Origin: Streptomyces sp. NRRL F-6131
GTDB taxonomy: Bacteria > Actinomycetota > Actinomycetes > Streptomycetales > Streptomycetaceae
Length of the DNA: 64,000 nt
Assembly: GCA_000719695.1 (NCBI GenBank)
Contig: JOHN01000025.1
Location: 1-64,000 of the forward strand
Direction of reading: 5' to 3'
Part shown: piece by piece, positions 43,701-52,153 of the stretch
Layout: each line of letters opens with the position of its first letter
How positions within the stretch are numbered: the stretch's first letter is position 1
Program-made: the position numbers and the translations under genes
Notes under the pieces: generated by a model
Told to the model about the DNA's origin: nothing
Databases searched by the model: none
The model's input: only the letters and a program-made list of their open reading frames with translations

Positions 43701-46301
43701 CGGGCCGCGCTGCCCGAGCCGGTCGCCGCCCAGCCGGTCTCCGGTGGCGGGGAGCTGACCACCGACACCGAGCACGCGGTGGCCGCCGCCTACCGGCAGG
43801 TCCTGGTGGCCGGGGAGATCGGCGCGGCGGACGACTTCTTCGCGCTCGGCGGCGACTCCTTCTCCGCCGTGCACGCCGTCCGGCTGATCGGCAACGGCCT
43901 GTCGGTCATCGATCTGTTCCAGCACCCCACCGTCCGCGAACTCGCCGCCCTGATCGACGCCCGGGCCGGCGGCACCGCCGACGAGGGGCCGCGCACCCTG
44001 CTGCACAAGCTCACCCGGGGCAACGCGCCGGCCCGGATGAACGTCGTCTGCGTGCCCTACGGCGGCGGCAGCCCGATCACCTTCCAGCCGCTCGCCGACG
44101 CGCTGCCGGACGGCCACCGGCTCTACGCCGTCGAGCTGCCCGGCCACGACCCGAGCCGCCCCGACGACGAACTCGCCGAACTCGACGCCCTCGCCGACAC
44201 CCTGACCGCCCAGGTGCTGGAGCGGATCGACGGCCCGGTGCTGCTCTACGGCCACTGCCTCGGCGGGGCGCTCGCCACCGCCCTCGGCTCGCGGCTGGAG
44301 GCGGCCGGTGTGGACCTGCGCGGACTCGCCCTCGGCGGCACCTTCCCGGCGGCCCGGCTGCCCGGCCGCTTCGCCGAGTGGATGGCCCGCCGGATGCCCG
44401 GCGACCGGGCGCTGTCCAACCGCGGCTACCTGGACTACCTGCGCGCGATGGGCGGCTTCACCGACGTCTACGACCAGGCCGAACAGGACTTCCTGGTGCG
44501 GGCGCTGCGCCACGACGTCCGGCAGGCCGAGGAGTTCTACACCCGCGCCTACGGCGACGCGCGGCCGGAGCGGATCGACGCCCCGATCCTCTGCGTGGTC
44601 GGCGAGAAGGACCGCGCCACCCTGCTCTACCAGGAGCGGTACACCGAGTGGGAGCACTTCGGCGACAGCGTCGACCTCGCGGTGGTCCCGCGCGCCGGGC
44701 ACTACTTCCTCAAGCACCAGGCCGGTGAGCTCGCCCGGGTGCTGGCCGGGTTCGCCGCCACCGGCGAGGTGGCCGAGCAGGTCGCCGAGAAGCGCCCGGC
44801 CGCCAGGGCCGACCTGGGCACCTTCGCCAAGGTCGCGATCGGCCAGTTCGTCTCGATGATCGGCACCAGCCTCTCCACCTTCGCCCTCGGCGTCTGGGTC
44901 TACCAGCAGACCGGCTCGGCCTTCGACTTCGCGATGATCTCGTTCGTCGCGGTGCTGCCGGCTGTCCTGTTGCTGCCGGTCGCCGGCGCGATCGCCGACC
45001 GGGTCGACCGGCGCAAGATCATGATCGTCACGGACACCGTGGCCGCCGCCGGCATGCTCGGCCTCGGCCTCCTGCTCTGGACCGACCTCCTGGAGGTCTG
45101 GCACATCTACCTCGTGGCCTGCGTGGGCTCCACCTGCGGCGCCTTCCAACGGCCCGCCTACCTCGCCGCGATCACCCAGCTGGTGCCCAAGCGCTACCTC
45201 GGCCAGGCCAACGGCCTCGCCCAGCTCGGCACCGGCGCCGGCGACATGATGGCCATCCTGGCCGGCGGCGTGCTGGTCTCCCTGGTGGGCCTGCACGGCG
45301 TCGTGCTGTTCGACATGGCGACCTTCCTCACCGGCGTCACCTGCCTGCTGCTGGTCCGCTTCCCGAACGCGATGTTCGACAAGCAGGAGGAGCCGCTCTG
45401 GCGGGAGGTCGTCACCGGCTGGCGGTACATCGCGCGCCGGCACAGCCTGGTCGCCATGGTGGTCTTCTTCGTGGTGTTCAACTACCTGTTCGCCGTCGCC
45501 ACCGTGCTGGTCACCCCGATGGTGCTGGCCACCGGAACGCCCTTCCAGCTCAGCGTGGTCACCGCCCTCGGCGGTCTCGGCGCGATGGTCGGCGCCCTGG
45601 TCATGGGGCTCTGGGGCGGCACCCGCCGCCGCTCCGTCGGCATGATCGGCTTCACCTCGGTGGTCGGCCTCGCCGCTGTCCTCACCGGCAGCCGCCCCGA
45701 GACCGCGCTCACCGCCTGCGGGCTCTTCCTGCTCTGGGGATCGATGATGATCCTCAACTCGCACTGGATGTCGCTGATCCAGACCAAGGTCGGGATGGAG
45801 CTCCAGGGCCGGGTGCTGGCCACCAACCAGATGCTCGCCATGTCGATGATGCCGCTCGGCTTCCTCACCGCCGGTCCGCTCTCCGACCACGTCTTCGAGC
45901 CGCTGATGCGGCCCGGCGGAGCGCTCGCCGACTCCGTCGGCCTGGTGATCGGCACCGGGCCGGGCCGCGGCGCCGGACTGCTGCTCGTCGTGGTCGGCCT
46001 GCTGCTCACGGTCTGGGGCCTGATCGGCCTCGCCTACCGGCCGCTGCGGCTGCTGGAGGACCTCCTCCCGGACGCCCTGCCGGACGCCGAGATCGGTGAC
46101 AAGGACGCCATCCAGGCCGAGGCCGACCGGCAGCTCGCCCTCGCCGAGGCCGCCCGCGGCGCCGGCCGCCGCCGCCGTGCCCGGGCCGGCGGGGCGGGCC
46201 GGCCGGTCGGCGCCGTCCGGGTGCCGCGCCCGTCCGGCACCCCGGAACCGGTCGAGGACGACCCGGCCGACCGGGTGCACGCCTCCACCGCCCGCCGGTA
46301 G
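40722..46301 (+). CDS. NRPS (C-A-T-TE) fused to an MFS transporter
   Basis: This 1859-residue fusion begins with a helical linker (QELLRRRLAKAKAAKAAAGG). The C domain has HHIAADG (about 187). A3 has FTSGSTGAPKG (about 654), but the A4 region reads STFAADLGTTNVF and lacks the usual Asp-first pocket order. T has LGGDSF (about 1043). The thioesterase (about 1100-1345) has GHCLGG with Cys1179 as nucleophile and a late His in RAGHYFLKHQ. From about 1363 to 1800 follows a complete MFS transporter of the EntS/MFS_3 type (GAIADRVDRRKIMIV, 12 or so helices). The basic tail is cytosolic. It should finish, release and export the tripeptide. Confidence 0.93.
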   Translation: MTDHSATGPDPAVRPDPATPPDQAARRQELLRRRLAKAKAAKAAAGGAGHRTIIPRPEGTAAPLSSAQRRMWFLAQYEPDSAAYHIPLALHLDGEPDEAALAAALTDVLARHEVLRTVYPTVDGEVSPEPRPAAELSLATADVPADRIDDRLAAEARRPFDLAVDLPLRAALLRTGEGAVLSLVLHHIAADGWSIGVLFGDLATAYGARRAGREPAFEPLPVQYADVAHWQRTELAAELDRQQSWWQERLRGATATVTVPADRPRPAVASTEGARFTEGLGADRTRRIRALAEQTGSTVHMVLLAALQTVLGRYSGSEDVTVGTPVAGRTRSETEPLVGCFVNTLALRTDLSGDPTVRELLERVKDTTLGAYAHQDLPFERLIDALGLERELAHTPLFQVLLNVHNQAEARPELPGHSVRWRPIGTDTAKFDLSVAVVDHGGELAADFVWRTELYDESTVRRVLGHLGTVLDAMTADPDRTLADLPLLTPSEQRQLTEWDDEAPRGWDLGATLHGLVEEQARRTPDAPAVRGADGVLDYAELDRRANALAHRLRAQGVGPDRPVGLLVERSAALVVGMLGILKAGGAYLPLDPVYPDGRINALLDAADAAAVVTTEDLRDRLTGDHPVVVPDGAERTDPPEVDVRPEHLCYLIFTSGSTGAPKGVAVEHRNYRNYLHGLRERIGGDQTGWNWALVSTFAADLGTTNVFGALTGGGCLHLLTRDQATDPEAFAAYAAEHRIDAMKLVPSHLEGLAAHGAGLGAILPARLLICAGEALRPDLVARIRAARPELPLHNHYGPTETTVSMLGAPVPADLGDAATAPLGRPFGNVTAHLLDARRRPVPVGVPGELYVSGGGVARGYLGREDLTAERFVTVDGRRCYRTGDLVRRRPDGAIEFLGRIDHQVKIRGFRVEIGEVEAELTARPEVREAVVVARGEGAARSLAGYLVPADPAAAPDPGELRTALRTRLPDYMVPAVLVVLDALPLNANGKVDRAALPEPVAAQPVSGGGELTTDTEHAVAAAYRQVLVAGEIGAADDFFALGGDSFSAVHAVRLIGNGLSVIDLFQHPTVRELAALIDARAGGTADEGPRTLLHKLTRGNAPARMNVVCVPYGGGSPITFQPLADALPDGHRLYAVELPGHDPSRPDDELAELDALADTLTAQVLERIDGPVLLYGHCLGGALATALGSRLEAAGVDLRGLALGGTFPAARLPGRFAEWMARRMPGDRALSNRGYLDYLRAMGGFTDVYDQAEQDFLVRALRHDVRQAEEFYTRAYGDARPERIDAPILCVVGEKDRATLLYQERYTEWEHFGDSVDLAVVPRAGHYFLKHQAGELARVLAGFAATGEVAEQVAEKRPAARADLGTFAKVAIGQFVSMIGTSLSTFALGVWVYQQTGSAFDFAMISFVAVLPAVLLLPVAGAIADRVDRRKIMIVTDTVAAAGMLGLGLLLWTDLLEVWHIYLVACVGSTCGAFQRPAYLAAITQLVPKRYLGQANGLAQLGTGAGDMMAILAGGVLVSLVGLHGVVLFDMATFLTGVTCLLLVRFPNAMFDKQEEPLWREVVTGWRYIARRHSLVAMVVFFVVFNYLFAVATVLVTPMVLATGTPFQLSVVTALGGLGAMVGALVMGLWGGTRRRSVGMIGFTSVVGLAAVLTGSRPETALTACGLFLLWGSMMILNSHWMSLIQTKVGMELQGRVLATNQMLAMSMMPLGFLTAGPLSDHVFEPLMRPGGALADSVGLVIGTGPGRGAGLLLVVVGLLLTVWGLIGLAYRPLRLLEDLLPDALPDAEIGDKDAIQAEADRQLALAEAARGAGRRRRARAGGAGRPVGAVRVPRPSGTPEPVEDDPADRVHASTARR

Positions 46302-46317
46302 CCGGCGCCACCGAAAC

Positions 46318-46363
46318 GGCGCGCCCCGTCCCCCGGATCAGCTTCCGGGGGACGGGGCGCGCC
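46318..46363. terminator. bidirectional hairpin terminator after the NRPS genes
   Basis: A 20-bp perfect stem (46318-46337 with 46344-46363) with loop TCAGCT lies between convergent genes and closes the NRPS transcription unit. Confidence 0.92.
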
Positions 46364-46391
46364 GGTGTCCGCGGCCGCTCGGGCCCGGGGG

Positions 46392-47048
46392 CTACTTCGC
46401 GCGCTGGAAGGAGTAGTTGAACTCCGCCGTGCCGAAGGCCCGCATCAGCCGGATCCAGAACGGCATCGTCATCTCCATCGCCCGGGCGCCGGTGATGTCG
46501 CCCAGGTCGATCACCGACCCCTCCGGCCAGCCGAAGGTGCCCAGCAGCGCGACCGTGCGCGCCTTGGCCCCCTCGTCGTCCCCCGCCACGAACATGTTGT
46601 GCTCACCGGCCAGCCGCGACGGGTCCACCATCACCGGCGCGGTCACCGTGTTGAGCGTCTTCACCACCAGGGCCTGCGGGAACTCGCGTTGGATCCGCTC
46701 GCCGACGCTGTCGGTGTTCACCGGGTCCAGCGTCAGCTCGCCGTCGGCGGAGAACACCAGCGGGTTGGAGAGGTCGATCAGGAGCTTGCCCGACAGCCGC
46801 TCCGCGCCCGCCGCCCGCAGCGCGTCGAGGGCGACCGTCCCCGGGGTGGCGTTCAGCACGACCTCGCCGAACTCCGCCGCCTCGGCGAAGGTGCCGTGGT
46901 GGCCGTTCGGACCGGCCTGCTCGGCCCAGGCCACCGCCGCCTCGTTGTCCTTGCTGCGCGAGCCCAGCGTCACCTCGTGACCGAGTTCCACCAGCTTGTC
47001 CGCGACGGTCCGCGCGACTCCGCCCGTGCCGATGATTCCGTACCGCAC
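46392..47048 (-). CDS. NADP-binding oxidoreductase (F420-dependent NADP reductase-like)
   Basis: This 218-residue protein has an N-terminal Rossmann motif GIIGTGGVARTVADKLVELG and an NADP-phosphate-binding segment TLGSRS. LLIDLSNPL and VVKTLNTV follow, matching the NPD/F420-dependent NADP oxidoreductase family (Pfam F420_oxidored). The start is GTG 47048. It is convergent with the NRPS fusion and divergent from the PQQ-type gene. A role in peptide tailoring is possible by position only. Confidence 0.8.
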   Translation of the reverse strand: MRYGIIGTGGVARTVADKLVELGHEVTLGSRSKDNEAAVAWAEQAGPNGHHGTFAEAAEFGEVVLNATPGTVALDALRAAGAERLSGKLLIDLSNPLVFSADGELTLDPVNTDSVGERIQREFPQALVVKTLNTVTAPVMVDPSRLAGEHNMFVAGDDEGAKARTVALLGTFGWPEGSVIDLGDITGARAMEMTMPFWIRLMRAFGTAEFNYSFQRAK

Positions 47049-47190
47049 TGCCTTACCCCGTTCCTCGGTGGACTGCCGGGACGACGATAGATCAACTTCG
47101 GCCGGGTGTCCGGCGAACGGCGCGAACGGCCGCCCGCCGACCGGCCCACCCCCGCTGGTGGGAGCGCCCGACCCGCCGAACCATGGCGCC

Positions 47191-48822
47191 ATGAACCGCA
47201 CCACCCCCGGCCCCCGCCCGGCGGCCCCGCCCCGCCCGGCCCGGCGCCTGCCGCGCGCCGCCGCGCTCCTCACCGGGCTCGCCCTGCTCGCCCCGCTCGC
47301 CGCCGGCACCGCCCGCGCCGACGTCACCACCATCTCCTTCGGCAACGACCGCACCGCCTGGGACCGCGCCGAACCGCTGCTGAGCCCGTCCGAGGTCACC
47401 AGCCCCGACTTCGGCGTCCGCTTCTCCACCCAGCTCGACGGCCAGGTCTTCGCCCAGCCCCTGGTGATCGGCGACACCGTCGTCGTCGCCACCGAGACCA
47501 ACCACGTCTACGGCATCGCGGCCAACACCGGGAAGATCGTCTGGCACCGTCAGAACGGCCCCGCCTGGGCCTCCGCCGCCATCGGCTGCTCCGACCCGGG
47601 TCCCAACGTCGGCACCACCTCCACCCCGGTGTACGACCCCGCCACCGGCACCGTCTACCTCACCAGCAAGGTCGACGACGGCCCCGACGACCGGCACCCG
47701 CACCACTACGTCCACGCCCTCGACGCCCGGACCGGCGCCGAGCGCAGCGGCTGGCCCGTCACCGTCCAGGGCGATCCGGTGAACGCGCCCGGCAAGCCCT
47801 TCAACGCCTACCGCGCCCTCCAGCGCCCCGGGCTGCTGCTCCTCGACGGCCGGCTCTACTTCGGCTTCGGCTCGCTCTGCGGCATCGGCGACTACATCGG
47901 CACGGTGGCCGGCCTCGACACCCGCACCCGCAAGCTCACCCTCTTCTCCACCGTCGCCGGCTCCGACACCCAGCGCGCCTCCGTCTGGATGGCCGGCAGC
48001 GGCCTGGTCTCCGACGGACCCGGCCGCTTCTTCCTCAGCACCGCCAACGGACAGGGCGCCGGTGCCTCCCCCGCCCCCGGGCCCGGCAACCGCCCACCCG
48101 GCGGCCTCGGCGAGTCCGTGGTCCGCTTCGCCGTCGACGCGGACGGCGGCTTCGCCCCCGTGGACTTCTTCAGCCCGACCAACAACGCCACCCTCGACAG
48201 GAAGGACACCGACCTCGGCTCCGGCGGCCCGGTCGCCCTCCCCGCCGGCTTCGGCACCGCCACCCACCCCCACCTCATGGTTCAGGTCGGCAAGGACGGC
48301 CGGATCTTCCTGCTCGACCGCGACGACCTCGGCGGCACGGGCCAGGGCCCGGGCGGCACCGACAAGGTCGTCGGCCTCACCGGCCCCTACGGCGGCGTCT
48401 GGGGCCACCCGGCGGTCTGGGGCGGCGACGGCGGCTACGTCTACACCGTCGAGAACTACGGCAAGCTGCGCGCCCTCAAGTACGGGGTGACCGCGGCCGG
48501 CTCACCCCAGTTGACCAGCGCGGGCACCAGCGCCGAGGACTTCCTCAAGATGTCCGGCTCACCCGTCGTCACCTCCGACGGAAGCCGCAGCGGCTCGGCG
48601 CTGGTCTGGGTGATCTGGTCGGGCACCGGCAAGTACGGGGAGGGCGGCGAACTGCGCGCCTACGACCCCGTCCCGGTCGACGGCACCCTCAAGCTGCGCC
48701 GTTCCTTCCCGCTCGGCACGGTCAGCAAGTTCTCGGTGCCCGCCACCGACCGGGGCCGGATCTACGTCGGCACCAAGGACCACCACCTGGTGGCCCTCGG
48801 GCGCCCCGGCGCCTTCGCCTGA
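47191..48822 (+). CDS. secreted PQQ-like beta-propeller protein
   Basis: This 543-residue protein has a signal peptide (RRLPRAAALLTGLALLAPLA) cut near ARA-DV. Blades of the PQQ/quinoprotein type follow: PLVIGDTVVVATETNHVYGI, NTGKIVWHRQNG, GTVYLTSKVDDG, DGRIFLLDRDDLGG, DRGRIYVGTKDHHLVAL. Conserved enzymatic PQQ-dehydrogenase residues are not evident, so it may be a non-catalytic propeller. The ATG at 47191 is the only in-frame start after the upstream stop. No biosynthetic link is shown. Confidence 0.8.
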   Translation: MNRTTPGPRPAAPPRPARRLPRAAALLTGLALLAPLAAGTARADVTTISFGNDRTAWDRAEPLLSPSEVTSPDFGVRFSTQLDGQVFAQPLVIGDTVVVATETNHVYGIAANTGKIVWHRQNGPAWASAAIGCSDPGPNVGTTSTPVYDPATGTVYLTSKVDDGPDDRHPHHYVHALDARTGAERSGWPVTVQGDPVNAPGKPFNAYRALQRPGLLLLDGRLYFGFGSLCGIGDYIGTVAGLDTRTRKLTLFSTVAGSDTQRASVWMAGSGLVSDGPGRFFLSTANGQGAGASPAPGPGNRPPGGLGESVVRFAVDADGGFAPVDFFSPTNNATLDRKDTDLGSGGPVALPAGFGTATHPHLMVQVGKDGRIFLLDRDDLGGTGQGPGGTDKVVGLTGPYGGVWGHPAVWGGDGGYVYTVENYGKLRALKYGVTAAGSPQLTSAGTSAEDFLKMSGSPVVTSDGSRSGSALVWVIWSGTGKYGEGGELRAYDPVPVDGTLKLRRSFPLGTVSKFSVPATDRGRIYVGTKDHHLVALGRPGAFA

Positions 48823-48873
48823 GCCCCCTGGCCGTCGGGAACGGCGGCCGACCGATGCTCGGCGAGCAGTTCC

Positions 48874-48903
48874 GGCGGGCCGCCCGCGTACGGGCGGCCC
48901 GCC
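48874..48903. terminator. bidirectional hairpin terminator
   Basis: A 13-bp perfect stem (48874-48886 with 48891-48903) with loop CGTA lies between the convergent propeller and aldehyde dehydrogenase genes. Confidence 0.85.
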
Positions 48904-48918
48904 GCACCCTGCCGGGGG

Positions 48919-50289
48919 TCAGGCGCCGACGCGGAGCCGGGCGGTCACCGTCTTGGGGCGCTGGTACTCGTGCAGGGCGAGGGTGGACAGGTCGATGCCC
49001 TGACCGGAGGTGCCGCGGCCGCTGTGCGGGAGCTCGGCGCTCTGGGCGAGGTGGCAGTTGATCCAGGTCTCGCCCGCGTCCAGCCGGGCGGTCAGGTCGA
49101 GGGCGCTCGACAGGTCGGCGGTCCAGACGCTGGCGGCGAGGGCCTGCGGGACCCCGTTGGCGAGCGCGAGCGCCGCCTCGACGGTGGGGGCGTGCTGGAC
49201 GGTGAGCAGTGGGCCGAACACCTCCTCGACGACCGCCGGGTCGTCGTCCGGGAGGTCGGCGAGCAGCCGGGCGGGGCGCCAGAGGCCGTCGCCGCGGCCG
49301 GGCGCGGGCAGCGAGCGTCCGGCGGCCGAGGCGGCGAGCAGCCGGTCGTACCGGGCGGCCTGGTCGGGGTTGTTGAGCGGCCCGAAGTCGCGGCCGGACT
49401 CGCGGGCGCCGAGCGCGGCGGCGAGGGCGGTGACGGTCCGCTCGTAGTTCTCGGTGAGGGTGATCACCCGGGCGGGCGCGGCGCAGCTCTGGCCGGCGTT
49501 GTAGGTGCACGCGGCGGCGAGCGCGGCCCAGGTGTGGTCGGGCGCGTCCGGCAGGACGAGCACCGGGCTGTTGCCGCCGAGTTCGAGGCTGACCCGGCGG
49601 TGTCCGGCCCGGGCGGCGATGTCGGCGCCGGCGGACGCGCTGCCGGTGAAGGCGATCAGGTCGACGTCGGCCGCGACCAGCAGCCGGCCGCTCTCCCGGT
49701 CGCCGGGGAGGGTGCCGAGCACGCCGTCGCCGAGCGCCTCGGCGGCGTGGGCGGCGAGCAGTTCCGCCGAGTCGGGGGTGGTCTCGGCGGGCTTGACCAC
49801 CACGGTGTTCCCGGCGGCGAGGGCCGGGGCGCAGCGCCAGGCGGCCATCAGCAGCGGGTAGTTCCACGGGACGACGGCCGCGACCACGCCGACCGGCTCC
49901 CAGCGCACCCAGCTCTCGTGCCCCGGCAGGTAGCGGCCGGCGGCGGGCGCGGTGCCGGTGCGGGCGGCGCCCGCGTAGAACCGGAAGAGGTCGGCGACCT
50001 CGCGGATCTCGGCGGCGGCCTCGGCCTCGGGCTTCCCGGTGCCGGCCTGCTCCAGCACGGTGTACTCGGTGAGGTGCCGCTCGATCAGGTCGGCGAGCGC
50101 GTCCAGCCGGCGTTCGCGCTCGCGAGGGGTGAGCGCGCGCCAGCCCGGCCCGGCGGCCCGGGCCCGGGCGACGGTCTCGGCGACCTGCCCGGCCCGCGCG
50201 GGGACGAGGGTGCCCCGGGGGTGGCCGGTGCGGGGGTCGGTCAGCCGGAGCTCGGGGACGGCGACGGGGGAAACGGTGGACGGTGCCAT
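48919..50289 (-). CDS. aldehyde dehydrogenase
   Basis: This 456-residue NAD(P)-dependent aldehyde dehydrogenase shows VVPWNYPLLMAAWRCAPALA (cofactor and catalytic Asn), GNTVVVKPAE, FTGSASAG, the catalytic Glu in SLELGGNSPV, the catalytic Cys in NAGQSCAAPAR and EEVFGPLLTV. It resembles gamma-aminobutyraldehyde/betaine-aldehyde types but the substrate is open. It is the last gene of the nine-gene minus-strand run, 53 bases after the asparagine-synthetase-like gene. GGAAGG precedes the ATG. Confidence 0.9.
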   Translation of the reverse strand: MAPSTVSPVAVPELRLTDPRTGHPRGTLVPARAGQVAETVARARAAGPGWRALTPRERERRLDALADLIERHLTEYTVLEQAGTGKPEAEAAAEIREVADLFRFYAGAARTGTAPAAGRYLPGHESWVRWEPVGVVAAVVPWNYPLLMAAWRCAPALAAGNTVVVKPAETTPDSAELLAAHAAEALGDGVLGTLPGDRESGRLLVAADVDLIAFTGSASAGADIAARAGHRRVSLELGGNSPVLVLPDAPDHTWAALAAACTYNAGQSCAAPARVITLTENYERTVTALAAALGARESGRDFGPLNNPDQAARYDRLLAASAAGRSLPAPGRGDGLWRPARLLADLPDDDPAVVEEVFGPLLTVQHAPTVEAALALANGVPQALAASVWTADLSSALDLTARLDAGETWINCHLAQSAELPHSGRGTSGQGIDLSTLALHEYQRPKTVTARLRVGA

Positions 50290-50342
50290 GGCGGGGCCTT
50301 CCGGCGGGGCAGCAGGGGAGCAAGGGAGGGGACGGGGAGGGG

Positions 50343-52079
50343 TCACAGGTCGTAGGCGCGCAACCAGAGTTCGAGCGTGAGCACCAGCCAGAGCTTGCCG
50401 CCCTGGCGCGGCAGCAGCGTGCCCTCGCGGCGCATCCAGGTGCGCACGGTGTCCGGCCGCACCAGCCCGCGCTCCCGGGCGGTGCGCCCGAGCAGCAGTT
50501 CGGCGGAGAGGTCGCGCAGCGGTCCGCGCAGCCACTGCTGGACCGGTACCCGCATCCCGCTCTTCGGCCGGTCCACGACCGCCGCCGGCAGGAGGTCCCG
50601 GACGGCCTCCTTCAGCACCCACTTCTCCACCGTGCCGCGCAGCTTGAGGGTCGGCGGGGTGGCGAAGGCGTGGTCGACGACCTGCCGGTCGAACAGCGGC
50701 GACCGGCCCTGCACCCCGCGCGAGGCGGTGAGCCGCTCGACCTTGGTGAGGATGTGGTGCGCGCCCTTGGTCCGCAGGTTGCAGTGCAGCAGCTGGTTGA
50801 GCAGCGCGTGCATCGGCCCGGGGGAGAGGTACGGTGCGACGAAGCGGCGCGGCTGCGGCTCGTCGGCCAGCGCCCGCAGGGCGTCCGGGGTGAGCAGCCG
50901 GGGCAGGTCCTCGTAGCACTTGCGGTAGGACCGCAGATAGGCCTCGGCCCTGACCTCGGGGGCCGGGTCGTCCCGGTGCATCTCGTGGACCAGCATGGGC
51001 AGGTTCTTCGGTCCCCCGTACACCGGGTCGCCGCCCTCGCCGTTGAGCGAGACGGTGATCCCGTCGGCGGCGACGGCCTCGGCGAGCATCAGGTTGGGGA
51101 CGGTCAGCGGGTCGCCGACCGGGCTGTCGAGCAGGGCGACGGTGTCGGCGAGCCGGGCGGCGACCTCCTCGCCGGAGACGGTGAGGATCCGGTGCCGGGT
51201 GCCGCAGTGACCGGCGACCAGGCCGGAGTAGCCGAGCTCGTTGGGCAGCCGGTCGCCGAAGCTGATCGAGTAGGTGTGCACCGGGTGGTCGTGCAGCCGG
51301 GCGGCCAGCGCGGTGACCAGCGAGCTGTCGACGCCGCCGGACAGCAGCACCCCGACCGGCCCGCCGACCGGCAGCCGCCGCGCGGTGGCCCCTTCGAGCA
51401 GGGCGCGCAGCTCCCGCGCGTACTCCTTGGGCGGTGCGGCCTCGCCCTCGGGGAGGCGCTCGGCGGGCTCCCAGAACGGCTCCTGGTGCGTCGTGCCGTC
51501 GGCGGCGAGCCGCAGCACCCGGCCGGGCAGGGCCTCGTGGACGCCGCGCAGCAGGGTCTCCTCGCCGGGCAGGTAGGCGAAGGTGAGGAAGGAGCGGACG
51601 GCGGCGAGGTTGAGCCCGGTGTCGAGCGCGGGCCAGTGGCGCAGGGCGCGCAGCGAGGTGGACGCGGCCCAGCAGCCGTCGGCGCGGGCGTGGAAGAGGG
51701 TGCGGGCGCCGGCGTGGTCGCGGATCAGCACGAGGTCCGCGCCGTCGACGACGGCGAGGGCGAACATCCCGTCGGCCCGTCGCAGGCCGTCGGCGCCGAG
51801 CCGCAGCCACAGTCGGAGCAGCAGTTCGCCGTCGGGGCAGTCGGCGGGCGCGGGGGAGCCGGCCGCGGCGAGGGCGGCGAGCAGCTCGGTCCGGTTGTGC
51901 AGGGTGACCTCGCCGACGGCGGTGCGGCCGTCGACGGTGTGCGGGCCGGTGGCGAAGCCCGGTTCGGCGGGCAGCAGGGCGGCCTGGGCGCCGCGGGGCG
52001 CGGTGGCGCCGGTGAGCGCGGCGAGGTGGGTGCGGGCCCGGTCGGCGTCGGGGCCGGCGCTGGCGCAGCAGCGGGGCAT
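50343..52079 (-). CDS. asparagine-synthetase-like ATP-dependent ligase without N-terminal Cys2
   Basis: This 578-residue AsnB-superfamily protein has an N-terminal Ntn/glutaminase-like half (RTAVGEVTLHNRTELLAALA, DGMFALAVVDG). It starts MPRCCASAGPD, so the essential Cys at position 2 is absent and glutamine hydrolysis is doubtful unless processed further. The synthetase half has the ATP-pyrophosphate loop LLSGGVDSSLVTALAAR, SISFGD, LNGEGGDPVYGG and KSGMRVPVQQWL. Loss of the glutaminase site occurs in beta-lactam synthetase and lasso-cyclase relatives, which use other amines. That precedent makes an intramolecular or amino-acyl ligation role plausible here. Confidence 0.85.
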   Translation of the reverse strand: MPRCCASAGPDADRARTHLAALTGATAPRGAQAALLPAEPGFATGPHTVDGRTAVGEVTLHNRTELLAALAAAGSPAPADCPDGELLLRLWLRLGADGLRRADGMFALAVVDGADLVLIRDHAGARTLFHARADGCWAASTSLRALRHWPALDTGLNLAAVRSFLTFAYLPGEETLLRGVHEALPGRVLRLAADGTTHQEPFWEPAERLPEGEAAPPKEYARELRALLEGATARRLPVGGPVGVLLSGGVDSSLVTALAARLHDHPVHTYSISFGDRLPNELGYSGLVAGHCGTRHRILTVSGEEVAARLADTVALLDSPVGDPLTVPNLMLAEAVAADGITVSLNGEGGDPVYGGPKNLPMLVHEMHRDDPAPEVRAEAYLRSYRKCYEDLPRLLTPDALRALADEPQPRRFVAPYLSPGPMHALLNQLLHCNLRTKGAHHILTKVERLTASRGVQGRSPLFDRQVVDHAFATPPTLKLRGTVEKWVLKEAVRDLLPAAVVDRPKSGMRVPVQQWLRGPLRDLSAELLLGRTARERGLVRPDTVRTWMRREGTLLPRQGGKLWLVLTLELWLRAYDL

Positions 52080-52153
52080 GGTGGAGCGGTGCCTTTCGTC
52101 GAGGGGGCGGCCCCGGGCTGCCGGGGCCGGGCGGAGGCGGGGGTGGGGGCGGC

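Noticed and set aside
37289..46280. Very long open frames on the minus strand opposite both NRPS genes (over 1200 and 1600 codons)
   Set aside because: They lie exactly opposite clear NRPS domains, are dominated by Gly/Ala/Asp/Val low-complexity sequence and match no domain. They arise from GC-rich third positions.
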